Below, piece after piece: positions 24,942 through 38,583 of a stretch of DNA of 64,000 nucleotides. Source of the DNA: Pterois miles (lineage: Eukaryota > Chordata > Actinopteri > Perciformes > Scorpaenidae); contig CAMQGK010000565.1 in assembly GCA_947000775.1 (NCBI GenBank), positions 558,001 through 622,000 of the forward strand. The letters are read 5' to 3'. The notes beneath the pieces were generated by a model. The model was not told the DNA's origin. It did not search any database and worked only from the letters and a program-made list of their open reading frames with translations. Both the position numbers and the translations under genes were made by a program. Position 1 is the first letter of the stretch. Each line of letters starts with the position of its first letter.

Positions 24942-25275
24942 TTCGGGCTACACAGTGGTTAACATTCACAGCAAGAGGGTCGCAGGTTTGAATCCAGCTT
25001 CGGGTCCTTCTGTGTGGAGTTTACATGTCTCCCCATGTTAGCACAGGTTTTCTCCGGGTGATCCAGCTTCCTCCCACAGTCCAAAGACATGCAGGTTAAT
25101 TGATGATTCTAAATTGCCAGTAGGTGTGAATGTGAGCTTGACTGGTTGTCTGTCTCTATGTGCCCTGCAATGGACTAGCGACCTGTCCAGGGTGTACCCC
25201 GCCTTCGCCCAATGCCAGCTAAAATCGGCTCCAGCGTGACCCCTGATCGGATAAGCGTTACAGAGGGATGGATGG
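24942..25275 (+). mobile_element. SINE-like retroposon with tRNA-like head, copy 1
   Basis: The 5' part (CACAGTGGTTAACATT ... GGTTTGAATCC) resembles RNA polymerase III A and B boxes. The body carries GTGTGGAGTTTACATG, CTTCCTCCCACAGTCCAAAG and GTCCAGGGTGTACCCCGCC, typical of a very abundant fish repeat, and the 3' end is an ATGG-type tail. It is flanked by a perfect 9-bp duplication, ATTTTCAAA (24933-24941 and 25276-25284), indicating insertion by retroposition. Confidence 0.85.
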
Positions 25276-25343
25276 ATTTTCAAAGTCCAGATTACTAGAT
25301 GTTTGACTGATATGTGATTGTGCTTAATGACAGTAGAGCTAAT

Positions 25344-25592
25344 TAGAGCTGCCCCCTCTTAGTTAATTATTTGGTCTTGGTCTAAGATTTCTTTAATCCA
25401 TTAGTTGTTTTTATGCTTTTTTCATGCTGAATGACTTATTTCCAAGAAACTTATGAGCACATCTCTGGTAAACATAACATTTAAAGTGATGCGTTTGTGT
25501 GATTCTTTGTGGAGAAGCTCATTCTATTGATCAAATCAACTAATTGGATGAGTGTTAGTCAGCTACGATTTTTTTGGTCGAGGACAGCCCCA
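25344..25592. mobile_element. Short hAT-type MITE
   Basis: Starts TAGAGCTGCCCCCTC and ends GAGGACAGCCCCA, which are inverted termini. The flanks GAGCTAAT (25336-25343) and GAGTTTAT (25593-25600) match at 6 of 8 bases, consistent with a decayed 8-bp target duplication. Confidence 0.75.
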
Positions 25593-25849
25593 GAGTTTAT
25601 GTACCTTCAGGCATACCAGTCATGCTCAAAATTATTGAGACAAATATTGCCATTTGCAAAAAAGTTTGCATAAAAAAAAAAGTTTAAATTGAACAACCCT
25701 ATGAATTTGGCATATCTCCTTTTATCTTAATAGACATGTTTCAAAGGGAAGTAGTGGTGTAAAATTACTCTGCTGGATGTTCTTCATTAAATGACAAATC
25801 TAAATTGACAAATGCCCAGCCTCCTAAGCTGTATGCATCTATTTATGAT

Positions 25850-26300
25850 GTTTTGCAATGCACCAATACCAATATTGGCTAACTAGCTGGATCAGGTATC
25901 AGTGACAATGGGGCCCATCTCTTTAATTCAGCTCTATGTTTATATGCTATACACATTATATACTGAAATTTAAATTCCTGTTTAAGTTCTAATTTCTACC
26001 AAGTTGCTGGTGTACAATTTATTATTTCAATAATAGCAAATTAATACATTTGTATTTATATATCTATCTGTTACGGTTTGTTTTACAAAGTTGGGAAAGT
26101 AATGTTTAAGTCAGGCTTGATGTTGGCTTACACATTAAAAAATGATCCCAGTCTCTTCCACACAGTGAGGATACAGTTTATTAATTAAATACTGGTATAA
26201 GATCGGTACTCATAGCAGCTAATACCTAATACCTTTCTTCATTAGTTTTTGCTTGCTTGTACTACATTTTACTTGCTTTGGAGTTGGCATCAGTACAGTG
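25850..26300. mobile_element. Decayed hAT-like MITE (approximate bounds)
   Basis: Contains GCACCAATACCAATATTGGC near its left side and ATACTGGTATAAGATCGGTA with GCTAATACCTAATACC near its right side. These inverted GGTATCGGTA-like words are typical of a teleost hAT MITE family. Exact termini and target duplication were not found. Confidence 0.45.
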
Positions 26301-26368
26301 TGTTTAACTGAGTTAATAGTGAATTATAAAATAAAACGCATTACTATTACGTTGACACATTAACCCAT

Positions 26369-26674
26369 TATCTATCCATCTGCAACTGCTTATCCCGTTA
26401 GAGGTCGTGGGATCGACTCCAGCTGGTATTGTGCGAAGGTAGGGTACACAGAGAGACAGACAACCATTCACATTCACACATACAGGCAATTTAGAGCCAT
26501 CAATTAACCTGGATGTCTTTGGACTGTGGGAGGAAGCCGGAGAACCTGGAGGAAAACCCACGCTAACACGGGGAGAACATGCAAACTCCACACAGAAGAG
26601 CCCCAAGCCGGATTTAAACCAGTGACCCTCTTGCTGTGACGTGACAATGTTAACCTCTGTACCACCCTGCAGCC
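26369..26674 (-). mobile_element. SINE-like retroposon, copy 2, inverted relative to copy 1
   Basis: Its reverse complement reads through the same tRNA-like head, the GTGTGGAGTTTGCATG and CTTCCTCCCACAGTCCAAAG blocks and an ATGG/ATAG tail as copy 1. It is flanked by a perfect 11-bp duplication, CATTAACCCAT, at 26358-26368 and 26675-26685. The two copies face opposite ways about 1.1 kb apart. Confidence 0.9.
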
Positions 26675-26685
26675 CATTAACCCAT

Positions 26686-28563
26686 AATTTCTGATGAAAT
26701 CTTCTGTCCATTTCTGTCTGGCTTTAACACCATATAATACATCTTTTTATACAATTTAAAAAAAGGTTTTGGTGCTTGTTGAGCTGTCATGTTGGTATTA
26801 ACTCCATCTGCCTCTCTGACTGGACTTTTACCACCCGCGTTTGAAGTTGTATGATGTCAATATTGAAATTTCTGTGTGTGGCTGACCAGATTCTCACAAA
26901 CACCGTGCCTGCACTCTCTTTGGTCTGCTATCATTCAGTGTGTGAGAGTGTTTAGCCCAGCCGTGTGGGCCGGGGTGACTTTGAGTGCCTGTGTAATAGT
27001 TACAGCAGCACGCTTTGTTAGCTGCAGGTAATTTATGGTTGAACCGGCCTGATAGTCTGATACGATCGACTGCCCCGACCGTCTTTACCAGCCGGCCCCA
27101 AAGACACAGAGGAAGACTCTATCTGAGGAGGGGAGGTACGAAAGAGACAAAGATAGCATTAGCTACAGGGCGACTTAAAGCGTTGCTACAGGAGGGACGA
27201 ATCTGGATTCAGACTTTAAGATACTGAGAAATAATAAAGCAAAAATGAGTGTGACAAAAGTGCACCAAGGAATGAGTGATGCAGGTGAACGAAGGGTGAG
27301 AGAAATGAAAGAGTTGCAGGGCAGTTAAGTTCTCAGCATCTCTCTTGAGGTGTGCTGAGAATTAGATTGCATTAAAGACTGACAGTCCATTCATCTGAAC
27401 CATAACAAGAAGGAACATTTAGTTAATTGAATGATTAATAAATTCTGCTCAGTCACACTATTTCACTCTGGTGTTGGCTTTGGATAAAAATGTCTGCCAA
27501 ATGGGAGACATCATATATCACTTGTTTGAAACCCTTTGCCTATAAGACTCGCGCTGAGTATCAATATAACTTCAACTAGTCCAGCTGTGTATACAAAGGA
27601 CGGGAGATACAGTAGCACAGTGGGTTGTTTAACCTTCTCTGTTTCATCAGAAGATCGTGTTTCGGCATGTGAAGTTTTTTCGTTGCTGGCTCATCATTAC
27701 CTCTGTCTTCATGTGAGACGCGAGTCCTTCAGCTCAACTTAAAGTGCAACTGGAGAGCCAACCAACACCTGTCTCTCTAATATGAACAGGCACACGAGTC
27801 TCCACGCCCACTTTGCTACACCTTCCATCCCTTAACAAAGACAGGCACAGACCCTTGCTCTACATATACCTTTCCTTCACCCCTTCCCCTAATCCAGTTA
27901 GGCAGGAACATCCTCACCCTTCCCTCTCCTCCCCTAGTACCCGTTTCTCCAGGATGGGCTAGTCTAATCTAGTCTGTCAGGCCAACCGGGTCCCTGACTG
28001 CCGTCCTCCTTTCATCTCCCATCTTCAAACAGAATGAGGATGCTTTCATAATACTGGGTGAGTGACAGGTAGGGGAGTCAGACCTGCGATATGGACAGTC
28101 ACTTTGTCCTGTTTAAATACACTAATGGAGGATAAGAGGCCCGTCATAGGGACAGGTGGAGATGGGACGGGACAGAAGATGCAGACGCTCATCTTTGCTT
28201 GTGGACGATCTGTGAATGCAGAGACGGGGATGTGTATTACATCAGATAGCAGAGGATGTTGGAGAGTCTCTTTCACCTTTAACAGACTAATTTGACACTC
28301 TTTCCTCTCGGTGCATAATGATGTGAAGTAAAATCAATTTTTTTTGCCTTTATAGAAGAAAACAGTTTCTAAGTTAACCACAGACTGATGTTTGCAAACA
28401 CAAGAAGTCCAAGAACAGTGTTTCTCTTATTCCTAGGTGGACCACTCCAATTTCAGTGTTACATTAACACACAAATCACCGGTGAACACACACACTCGGC
28501 TTACACACCCAGTAGGCAGCCTTTTGGATAGATGGCACCTGCATACAGGAGGAGGGGGCACAC
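26686..28563. other. Intronic DNA without recognised genes
   Basis: Open frames at 27015-27227 and 27536-27742 have no family features. No RNA gene or mobile element was recognised. Confidence 0.45.
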
Positions 28564-28693
28564 AAATAGGATTGGAGAGTGGAAGGGGGCGCACGGCGGT
28601 GGCGGGGTGGGGGTGAGTCCATAAATAGGATTGTGTAGGAAGCAGGGCGAGCTAAATAGGATTGTAATGTACAGGAAAGGATGTATAAATAGG
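28564..28693. repeat. Diverged tandem motif array (AAATAGGAT)
   Basis: Four AAATAGGAT motifs start at 28564, 28623, 28654 and 28687, spaced 59, 31 and 33 bases, so close to multiples of 30. The last three read (A/C/T)TAAATAGGAT and resemble TATA or MEF2-like sites. The stretch between the first two is G-rich. Confidence 0.7.
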
Positions 28694-28777
28694 ATATGAG
28701 AGTCAGAGCTGTGTTCTCACTAGTTCCACGTCCCTGTGGTATAGGAGTTCTCTAGGACTGGCTTGCACGGGTATGCA

Positions 28778-28812
<35 letters not shown>

Positions 28813-29213
28813 AAAGGCCATTATTGTGCAGGCTAATCTTGAGGCACCTGTCTCCTCAGGCAGAGTGTGACCTCCACTAGCCAGGTTCACCCATGTTTGT
28901 CCTCCTATCCCATTCCTCACCTCCTCCCCCCTCCTTCCTCTCCTCCTCTTCCTCAATCCTCACGTCGCTTCCTTTTTTCATTTCTTCTAACTTTGCTTTT
29001 CATATTTCATAAACATTTCTTTTGTGTCTCGTTGCTTGACCTCTTTGAACAGGTAAACTGTCACTCTTACTGGGTGTACACACTGCTCCCCCTGCAAGAG
29101 AGGTCGACGGTCAAAGCTCTGTCTCCATCTCTCTCTTTGTCTCTCTAGTTTTGGGGGTCAGTGGGCTTTGGGAGCTGTCAGCCCAGTGCTGGTGTCTACT
29201 AGCTGACGGACTA

Positions 29214-29247
29214 AGGTCAAAGGTCAGGGGTCAGGAGTTAGAGGGCA
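29214..29247 (+). promoter_or_regulatory. Array of nuclear-receptor half-sites at 7-bp period (DR1 series)
   Basis: AGGTCA at 29214 and 29221 form a perfect DR1. They are followed in the same register by GGGTCA (29228), GAGTTA (29235) and AGGGCA (29242). DR1 elements bind RXR heterodimers, HNF4 and COUP-TF proteins. It may equally be read as a small decayed 7-bp minisatellite. Confidence 0.65.
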
Positions 29248-31435
<2,188 letters not shown>

Positions 31436-31439
31436 TTCA

Positions 31440-31675
31440 GCCACTGCATTGCCTTGAAACCTCTCCTCGCTCCTCGTTTCGTCCTCTCCCCTCATCTCCA
31501 TACAGAACTCCCCCATCTCTCTCTTTTCCTCAGCTCCCTCTATCAGCATCCCTCCACCCTCGGAGCACCCTCTTATTCCTCCACTCCTCCTCCTCTCCTC
31601 CCATCACAACAGACCCTTCTGCTTCCTCTCCCCAGCCACTCCTCTCCTCCACCCCTCCGTTCCTCCGAACTGGAT
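31440..31675. repeat. Polypyrimidine-rich tract
   Basis: Strongly C/T-rich on the plus strand (CCTCC, CTCCTC words), immediately after the long CA array. In the WWOX transcript it would be purine-rich. Confidence 0.8.
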
Positions 31676-31844
31676 TAAAAGTACTTTTCATTACCCGTGC
31701 GGGAGATATGGCACTTAAAAATCACCCCATTATCATTTTTCACCCAGCAAACAGCACACACTCTCACAGAGACATAATTACCACACCCTGTCATACCAGG
31801 GAGATGGAGGCTGCTGATTTCCAGCCAGGCCGTGTGTGTCACTC

Positions 31845-31848
<4 letters not shown>

Positions 31849-31876
<28 letters not shown>
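31849..31876. repeat. (TG)n microsatellite
   Basis: A pure TG run of 28 bases. Confidence 0.95.
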
Positions 31877-31879
<3 letters not shown>

Positions 31880-32119
31880 ATGTGTGTGTATAAGAAACTG
31901 CTGCCTGTCCGCCTGCCTGCCTGCTTCTCTTATTGATATTAAAAGCGCTGCATAAACGAGTGTTTAAAATGGCTGTCAGAGGGGGAGAGAGAGAGGATCC
32001 ACTCCAATCACAAACTGCAGCACACATCACTGGATCTCTTTCCCAGCTTGGCACATGGTAATGGCCTGGAATAACAGAATACTGCCGGATGATTCCCATT
32101 CCCACATTCCAAGTTGAGC

Positions 32120-32677
32120 GAGGCTGCGGAGGAGGCAGCTGAAATGGGAGGGGATGAGTGATAGAGCTCGCTTTAACCAGTCAACACTTAGCACATAATG
32201 AATTGGGAGTCATTTGATGAATTGGATTTATGGTGACGCTTGTTCTTAATGGCTGAAGTGCTTCAAATTGTGAGGCTGCAGAGGGAAGGGGGACCTGACT
32301 CATTCACACTAATGTTCATTTAGGAAGCTGGTCCTCATATGACTGTTAGACCAGTTCTGCAGGGGCCATGCCTTCACTCACAGCATTCACAAGGGGGTGT
32401 TAAGTATATACGTGTTTAAAACACTCCCCACACCCCTAAGACATTCATCACCGTGACAACGCAGCGTGGCGGCCCCCCAATATCACTCCGCAGGGGCCTG
32501 CCGTTGGCCTGTCACCGGAATGGGTGTCTATAATTATGCCTGTAGATAAAGCAGGGACAAACGTGGGTCCTGCATGATTAACTGGGTTGCTGTTTGATCA
32601 CATTTGACTAATTTGTGGCATAAATCTTCAGGCTGGCGCCCCTGCTAGAGACCATTAGCCCTGACACTGACACCCCT

Positions 32678-32678
<1 letters not shown>
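32120..32678. promoter_or_regulatory. Candidate conserved non-coding block
   Basis: Repeat-free sequence with ACATAATGAATTGG, GATGAATTGGATTTATGG, TCTATAATTATGCC and CATGATTAACTGGG words and a balanced base composition. This is the texture of a developmental enhancer in a gene desert. No direct evidence of function. Confidence 0.25.

Positions 32679-32725
<47 letters not shown>
32679..32725. repeat. (AC)n microsatellite
   Basis: A pure AC run. Confidence 0.96.
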
Positions 32726-32726
<1 letters not shown>

Positions 32727-33420
32727 GCTCAATACTCATACCTTTAAGAGGAAGTGCAAAAAGGAGGTGTGCGCTGCTGGCCTTTTAGTGCTGCTGCGTT
32801 GGTGGGGAGAAAATGTGAAAACAAAATACATACACTCGCTAACAGTTTCAGGCAACATCAATTCCAAAACTCTATCTACATGAGGTTAAAGGATGGAGGA
32901 GTGGGGGTGTAGGTGGGGCAGCTGGTATACTATAGAGAGAAATGCAGGTGTACCGGATTATAATATTAAGCAAACATGAGCTCTGAGGTCTAATTATGAC
33001 ACAGGGGAGGGTAGGGAGCAAAAGAGAGAGATTCAGTGCTGTGTGGTGGAGTGGATGCTGAAGCCAGCAGAACCAGCCTGGTCATTTGTAAACAGGTAAC
33101 GATGCAGGCCAGGTGTATGAGCATATGTACCAATGAGCAGGGGAGGAAACGGGGGAGAGGGAGGGAGTCAGAGGAGAGAGGGAAGAGAGTGGGAGGAGTA
33201 GAGGGAGGATCTAATTAGGGTGAATTTACAGTGCCCTGTGCCAAACAGCTAAAATGGCCAACTGGGCACAGAGATTTATTACTGGGTTAAATTAGGTTGT
33301 CTGGTGAGGGTTGGTGAGGCCACCTGCAGCCGTCAATTGTCACAGTGATTATTAAAACTGTGGAGAAAGACAACAGCAATGCTGCACAAGCAACAGATGC
33401 AACAGTGCACTGTTACAAAT
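32726..33420. other. Intronic DNA without recognised features
   Basis: Purine-rich at about 33135-33215. No gene or mobile element was recognised. Confidence 0.45.
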
Positions 33421-34170
33421 TAGGGATGCATATTTTGAATTTTTCTTTTAACCAATAACTGACCCTCATTAACCGATTATTAACCTTTGAAAGACAAGAT
33501 TAGTGCCTCGCATATAGCAGTGTGCCAGCTGCAGTATATGAGCACAGCAGACAACTGACGGGTCCCCAGTTCACCTGTCCAGGAACGTTAGCAAGCACAG
33601 TACTGCATGTAGTGTGTGGACATGCAGCAACTTTCACAGTAACTCTCCACCACACATTTAGTTTAGTTTAGCAGGTTGTCTGCTGTGTGTGTCTGTCCGG
33701 ATTAACAATAGTGAGTGTCGGACAAACAGTGTGTGTGTTTGTGCTATGTTAGCAGCTCTAGCGTTGCTGTGGCTTTTTGCCACACACATACGGTCTGTCA
33801 GCACGGTGTAGCTTTAGTGAGTGTCCGACAGACCGTGAGTGTGGGCTTGTCTGTGGCATTATAGCTGTGAACACAGCTGTAGCACACAGTGTGTGTACAG
33901 TTTATCTGTAGGTGAATGAATGCTACGAGGCTACAACTCCTCCGCTCAAGACCGGAGTCAACTTCTTATATCTGTATCTCTGGCTCAGACTCTCTTTAGG
34001 TGGGCTCTTAAGGTGGACCAGCTTTTCTCCTTGAAGTGACAAGCTGCTCTTCTGAGTTTTATTCAGCTTTGTTATTAATTATTAAGATTTATTTTAACTG
34101 GTTAACAGATTAATCGGTTAAAATGCTGAATGTCGGTTAACGGTTGAACGGTTAATTATTAACATCCCTA
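33421..34170. mobile_element. hAT-type non-autonomous DNA transposon
   Basis: The ends TAGGGATGCATATTTTGAAT and ATTATTAACATCCCTA are inverted. Sub-terminal ACCGATTATTAACC and AATCGGTTAAAATGC segments are typical of a teleost family. The flanks TTACAAAT (33413-33420) and GTACAGAT (34171-34178) match at 6 of 8 positions, a decayed target duplication. No transposase reading frame remains. Confidence 0.85.
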
Positions 34171-34989
34171 GTACAGATGCAGGCTTGTGAAGAGAAACCA
34201 ATATTCTTTTGTGTTTAGGACAATATCAATTGAGTCAAGTGAGTGATTAAGAATGATGCTTGAACCCATTTAGCATGAATCAATGAACCTCTGGACAGAA
34301 GGTTTCCAGCGCGAGAAGCCTTTGCCTCCATTTGCATCAGTATCCTTGATCAAATCTGCAAGGTAAACAGGTTTAAAACCTGATGGGGGATATTAAACTT
34401 GCAGATTGAGCCTGCCTCCCCCCTTCCCCAGGCCTGTCTGGAGCTCTGGGCTGGGGTTCGGGCCTCTGCATTTGACTCTGGCTGTTGAGTGCAAGGACGT
34501 GGCACAGCAAGCCAGCCCTGAGCAGCCATACTTTCATGGTCGGTTTCCATTTAAATATCTGACTGACAGGGAACATGGCGCCATTAAGGCGTCCCGAGGG
34601 CCCGGCACGAGAGGAGGAAATGGGCAGATAAAACCCCCCAGGGGAGAGGAGGGGGTGAGAGAAGGGCCACGCTGCCTACAAAGCCTTTAACAGTGGGACC
34701 TGCTCTTAAAACTGTATAGGCACCACTCCATCCATCCAGTCCTCCACACCCAAAACAACCTTGTCTCTCTGGAACAAAAGCAGGATTTATCTAGCATGAC
34801 TTACAGCCCCAACCTGACTTTCTTCCTCTGTTGGCAGTATGAGGTCATATAGCATGTGTGAGTGCACATGAGTGAGTGTGTGTGTGTGTGTGTTCACATA
34901 AAATAGGAAAAGATTCCTCCAAGCCCCAACTGTACAGTAACTCTCAAACATTTAGTACACACAGTACTATACCTTGGGGACATCGGAGC
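34171..34989. other. Intronic DNA without recognised genes
   Basis: Frames at 34350-34690 overlap on both strands without family features. An octamer-like ATTTGCAT lies near 34330. Confidence 0.4.
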
Positions 34990-36272
34990 ACAGACAGCAT
35001 ATTGCACCTGAAAGCAACAAGACTTGTTGTTTTCAAGACCGGTTATCAGACCGGTCGGCCCTGACATCGTCTTTCCCTCGGTCTTGAACCCATTTTGTCT
35101 CAGTCTAATCTCAATGTTCAACTCAAATGGCCGTTAAGTTTCGGACTGCTGGTCAGAAAAAAACAAGCAATGAAAGTGTGCATTTTTCAAGTGTTACCTT
35201 TTTGTATACTTAGACTATAGAGAAATGATTACTGCTACAACATTAAGTACTGCCACAAGAGTGGATGTAATTAGACAGTATTTATTTTTTTGTATTGGTT
35301 ACCTTGCACAGAAACTGTAAGTCTTGAAATCATGCAAGAGATGTGGGATGACAAATGATCGCACAAAAATCCATCTTGTCAGACTTCAAGTGATGTGTTC
35401 GTGTCTGAACCACAGTGGTTCTGACCAGTCAGCTAGGGGCATGGCTTAGCTGTGTGTGATGTGACATGGAGAGGCGACTGTTCATTGAAAACAACAATGA
35501 CAGCTCCTGAAGAGGTTTGAGTAGATGCTGCAATAGCACCAATTAAATTAGAGCTGGAGAGGATTTCTTCACTGAAAGAGGAGCAAAGAACGACACTACA
35601 GGCTTTTCTGGATGGAAAACATGTTTTCAGTACTCTCGACGGGCTTCGGCAAGAGTTCAATTGACAGATGTTTCGTCCAATCACCTGCCAAGTATTTTTT
35701 TGAATACTTGAACAGTTTTCAGTGATGGCCTCTCAGATGGTTTTGTGTAACAAACCATCTGGCGTTTCAGGTTAATATATTGGGGCTCTTTAGGGGAAAC
35801 AAAGAAAGTTTTGGGTACCTGTGAGGAAATGATATATGATGCAGGAAGGTCAATTTTCATGATAAATGCACGATTTTCAAGACTTATCAGATACTAAAGC
35901 ACTTAACCGTGGTGTATAATACCATAAGACAGGATTTTACAATTCTGTAAAGTTATCACAGCAGCAATCACTTTCATTGCAACCATCGCCATGTAAATGG
36001 TATTAAGAGGGCATTCATGCTACAACATAATCTACCAGACATATGTTCTAGCACATATTTGCAAAAAAGTTTATTTGCTGACAACCTGGTGCCTTCTGCG
36101 TGGGCACCCGTATTGGATCTTTTCAAAATGAATGAGGGGGCTGCATTTTTCACACATTGCTACTGTCTGTATGAAGCTGGCCTTAGTCTTAAGCAGTCTT
36201 GTCTTGGTTGTTTCGCGTCTTGGTCTTTTCTTGATCCCATCTGATCAAGTCTTGGCTACAACCCTAGTGTTA
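34990..36272. mobile_element. Possible decayed DNA transposon
   Basis: The right end reads TCTTGGCTACAACCCTAG, which resembles the terminus of a dispersed teleost element with CAAGAC-rich ends. CAAGACC-rich sequence near 35033-35095 could be the other side. The interior includes a GACCGGT-TATCAG-ACCGGTC inverted repeat at 35037-35056. The termini do not pair convincingly. Confidence 0.35.
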
Positions 36273-36657
36273 ACAATGCTGAGCTCCAGTCTGTTGGGTC
36301 AAGAATCTTTACTGTGGATGCTGCCAGGCTGAGAGGTTAAGTGGCTGTCAGAAAGGAAGAAACACAGCAGCAAATGGTTCTGACACACAGACACAAATGA
36401 GCAAAGCCAGCCGGCCACAAGACCGACCAGCCGGGCAGGACAGTGGCACCATGAAGACACTGAGCAAGACTGAGAGAGAAAGAGAAGAAGCGATTGAGAC
36501 AGAGGACTATTGTCTGCCAGTGATATACTTTTACCTCTTTACTTCCCGCAATTCAGCTTTCAGAGGCTATAGTCTGCCCCTCCTTCCTCCTCTGTGCCAC
36601 CGTCCATACTGCCAGGCCCAATAAAGGTCAAGTCCCTGCCTTTCTCTTAAGGAGCTC

Positions 36658-36720
36658 ATTTGCATCCCGCCGGCAAACAGCCAGTCAGGGCTTGTTCAAA
36701 GGATCTGCTAATCCAATCAG
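36658..36720. promoter_or_regulatory. Compact cluster of POU, TCF/LEF, OTX and CCAAT-type motifs
   Basis: Within 63 bases: ATTTGCAT (36658-36665), TTCAAAGG (36695-36702), CTAATCC (36708-36714) and CCAATCAG (36713-36720). The combination looks like a developmental enhancer core, but each motif is short. Confidence 0.3.
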
Positions 36721-37348
36721 ATTGCTCATCTGTGAGGCCTTATCGCCACAGACACCGGCATCTGTGGGAACCACATCACAGGGCATCATGGGGCTGCTGG
36801 TTGTGATTGGTGGAGACAGAGAGTCAGAGGGAAGTACGCATCACAAGGCTTCAACGCGGCTCGGAGTTAGCCAGGAGTGACAGTCGGAGAGCAGGAAAGG
36901 CTTAACCAACACTTCCCATGTTATGACTGCTGCCCCAGGAACGGCACGGACACATATTGGGTGTGAAATACGAATTAGACCGGTAGGATTTCATCTTTAT
37001 CTAGTGTTGAGCACACAGCGAGGAAAATGTGTGGTGTATGAACAGTACATTAATACCGAGATTTAACATGAAAAGTAAATACCCCAAAAAACTTGTTTTA
37101 CAACATACCTTTTCTGATGTGTATTTCAGGTCCAGCATCACAAAAACAATAAAATAAAAGCTAAGCTAAATAACTGTAAATAAAAGTTAAGCTGAATCAT
37201 TAAAAAACACATGAAAGACATCTTGAAAACACACACAAAATATACAGTATAAAAGAAATGAATAGGTATAAGAATGTCCTTCAGCCCCAAAGGGAGGCAG
37301 ACAAACCTTGTTTGTGTAGGTTAATGCCTAACTTTCAACACATCACAC

Positions 37349-37351
<3 letters not shown>
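36721..37351. other. Intronic DNA without recognised features
   Basis: AT-rich from about 37080. No gene or mobile element was recognised. Confidence 0.45.
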
Positions 37352-37398
<47 letters not shown>

Positions 37399-37411
37399 GA
37401 GAGAGAGAGAG
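37352..37411. repeat. (CA)n then (GA)n microsatellite
   Basis: CA units to 37395, followed by a short GA run. Confidence 0.95.
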
Positions 37412-37609
37412 GCATATCACCAGTACCACAGCCACAGGAGTAAAAGCACAGTTTGCTCATTCAGGTATATGAACTACAGAGGTGATCTGGCTATGCGAAT
37501 GACTTTGCGTCCAGGGACACGGGCTGGACATAAAGGGACATGGGGGGGACATAAAGGTACAAGGGGACGGAGAAACCGACTTGGCCGTCCTTGCACACAA
37601 TCCCACAGA

Positions 37610-37812
37610 GACCACCGTCCCATCCGTCTCTCCTTCTCCATTTCTGCTCTTGCTATTCCTCCAACTCTGCCCTCTCCTCTCTCCTCCTCCACCAGCTCTC
37701 CTGTTCCTTCTTCCTGTCCTCCCTCTCTACCTCTTGCCATCTGCCCTCCGCCAACCCTCCTCCCTCCCCCTCTCCCCGTCCTCCCCTCACCCCCCCGATT
37801 GTCTCGCCCTCA
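37610..37812. repeat. Polypyrimidine-rich tract
   Basis: About 200 bases rich in CTCC/TCCT on the plus strand. The Pro/Ser/Leu-rich open frames at 37397-37968 are products of this composition. Confidence 0.8.
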
Positions 37813-38486
37813 CACTTGCTCTCGACCCCGGCGGTGTCACTATTAGCAGCATCAAACTGGGATCACATGGTTGCTGAGGTATGGAGGCCGAGTCAATGGA
37901 GCATGGCACACAAAGACGTCCATATACCCCCATCGCCACTGCTTCCTCCTACTCCCTCCTCTCAATAATTCTCTCTCCCGCCTTTTCCCATCCCTTCCTG
38001 ATCATTAGCTTGGAATGCAGCCAGATTGGATTTAACTAGCCAGACTAACTGTGTTTTTTTTTTCCAGTATACCTCATGCTTTCCTCTGTAGCAGTTCAGC
38101 ATATCACTACATACATGTTTAAACCTCCTGAGCCTCGAAAGTTAACACATTCATAAAGATTGTTAACTATTACGTGAGTCGTCATTTTAAAACAGTGGAT
38201 ATATCATCGTGCAGCAGAACCACAGTCTGTCGGTTATGTGACCTGCTCTTTGTCCCGGCCTTGGCAGACTATTAGACCTGGAGCAAGGAGTCAGAGAGGT
38301 GAGACAGGCGTGAGGAGGAGGCAGAGGTGGATCTATAACAGCTCTCTGAGCAGAGCGCTGCTCCAGGAGAGGCAGCTATGGATTCAACCCATCCCTCTCC
38401 TTTCTCTTACAGTACTCTCTCCTTTTGTGTCCAAGTGTGTACGGCTGCATGTGTGCAACGTGTTTGCAAGAGGCATGTGTGTGCAG

Positions 38487-38488
<2 letters not shown>
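37813..38488. other. Intronic DNA without recognised features
   Basis: A T9 run lies near 38056. No gene or mobile element was recognised. Confidence 0.45.

Positions 38489-38582
<94 letters not shown>
38489..38582. repeat. (TG)n microsatellite
   Basis: A pure TG array of 94 bases. Confidence 0.98.

Positions 38583-38583
<1 letters not shown>

Noticed and set aside
24942..25020. Functional tRNA gene
   Set aside because: The A/B-box-like head belongs to a dispersed SINE-like repeat with target duplications, and no acceptor stem pairs.
28585..28615. G-quadruplex in the G-rich spacer
   Set aside because: Only three clear G runs of sufficient length with one long loop. The four-run rule is not met cleanly.
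32635..32650. CTCF site (GGCGCCCCTGCTAGAG)
   Set aside because: One cytosine short and mismatched on the 3' side. Too weak to call.
37397..37968. Pro/Ser-rich frames of up to 149 codons
   Set aside because: Several frames are open at once over a polypyrimidine tract, a compositional effect.
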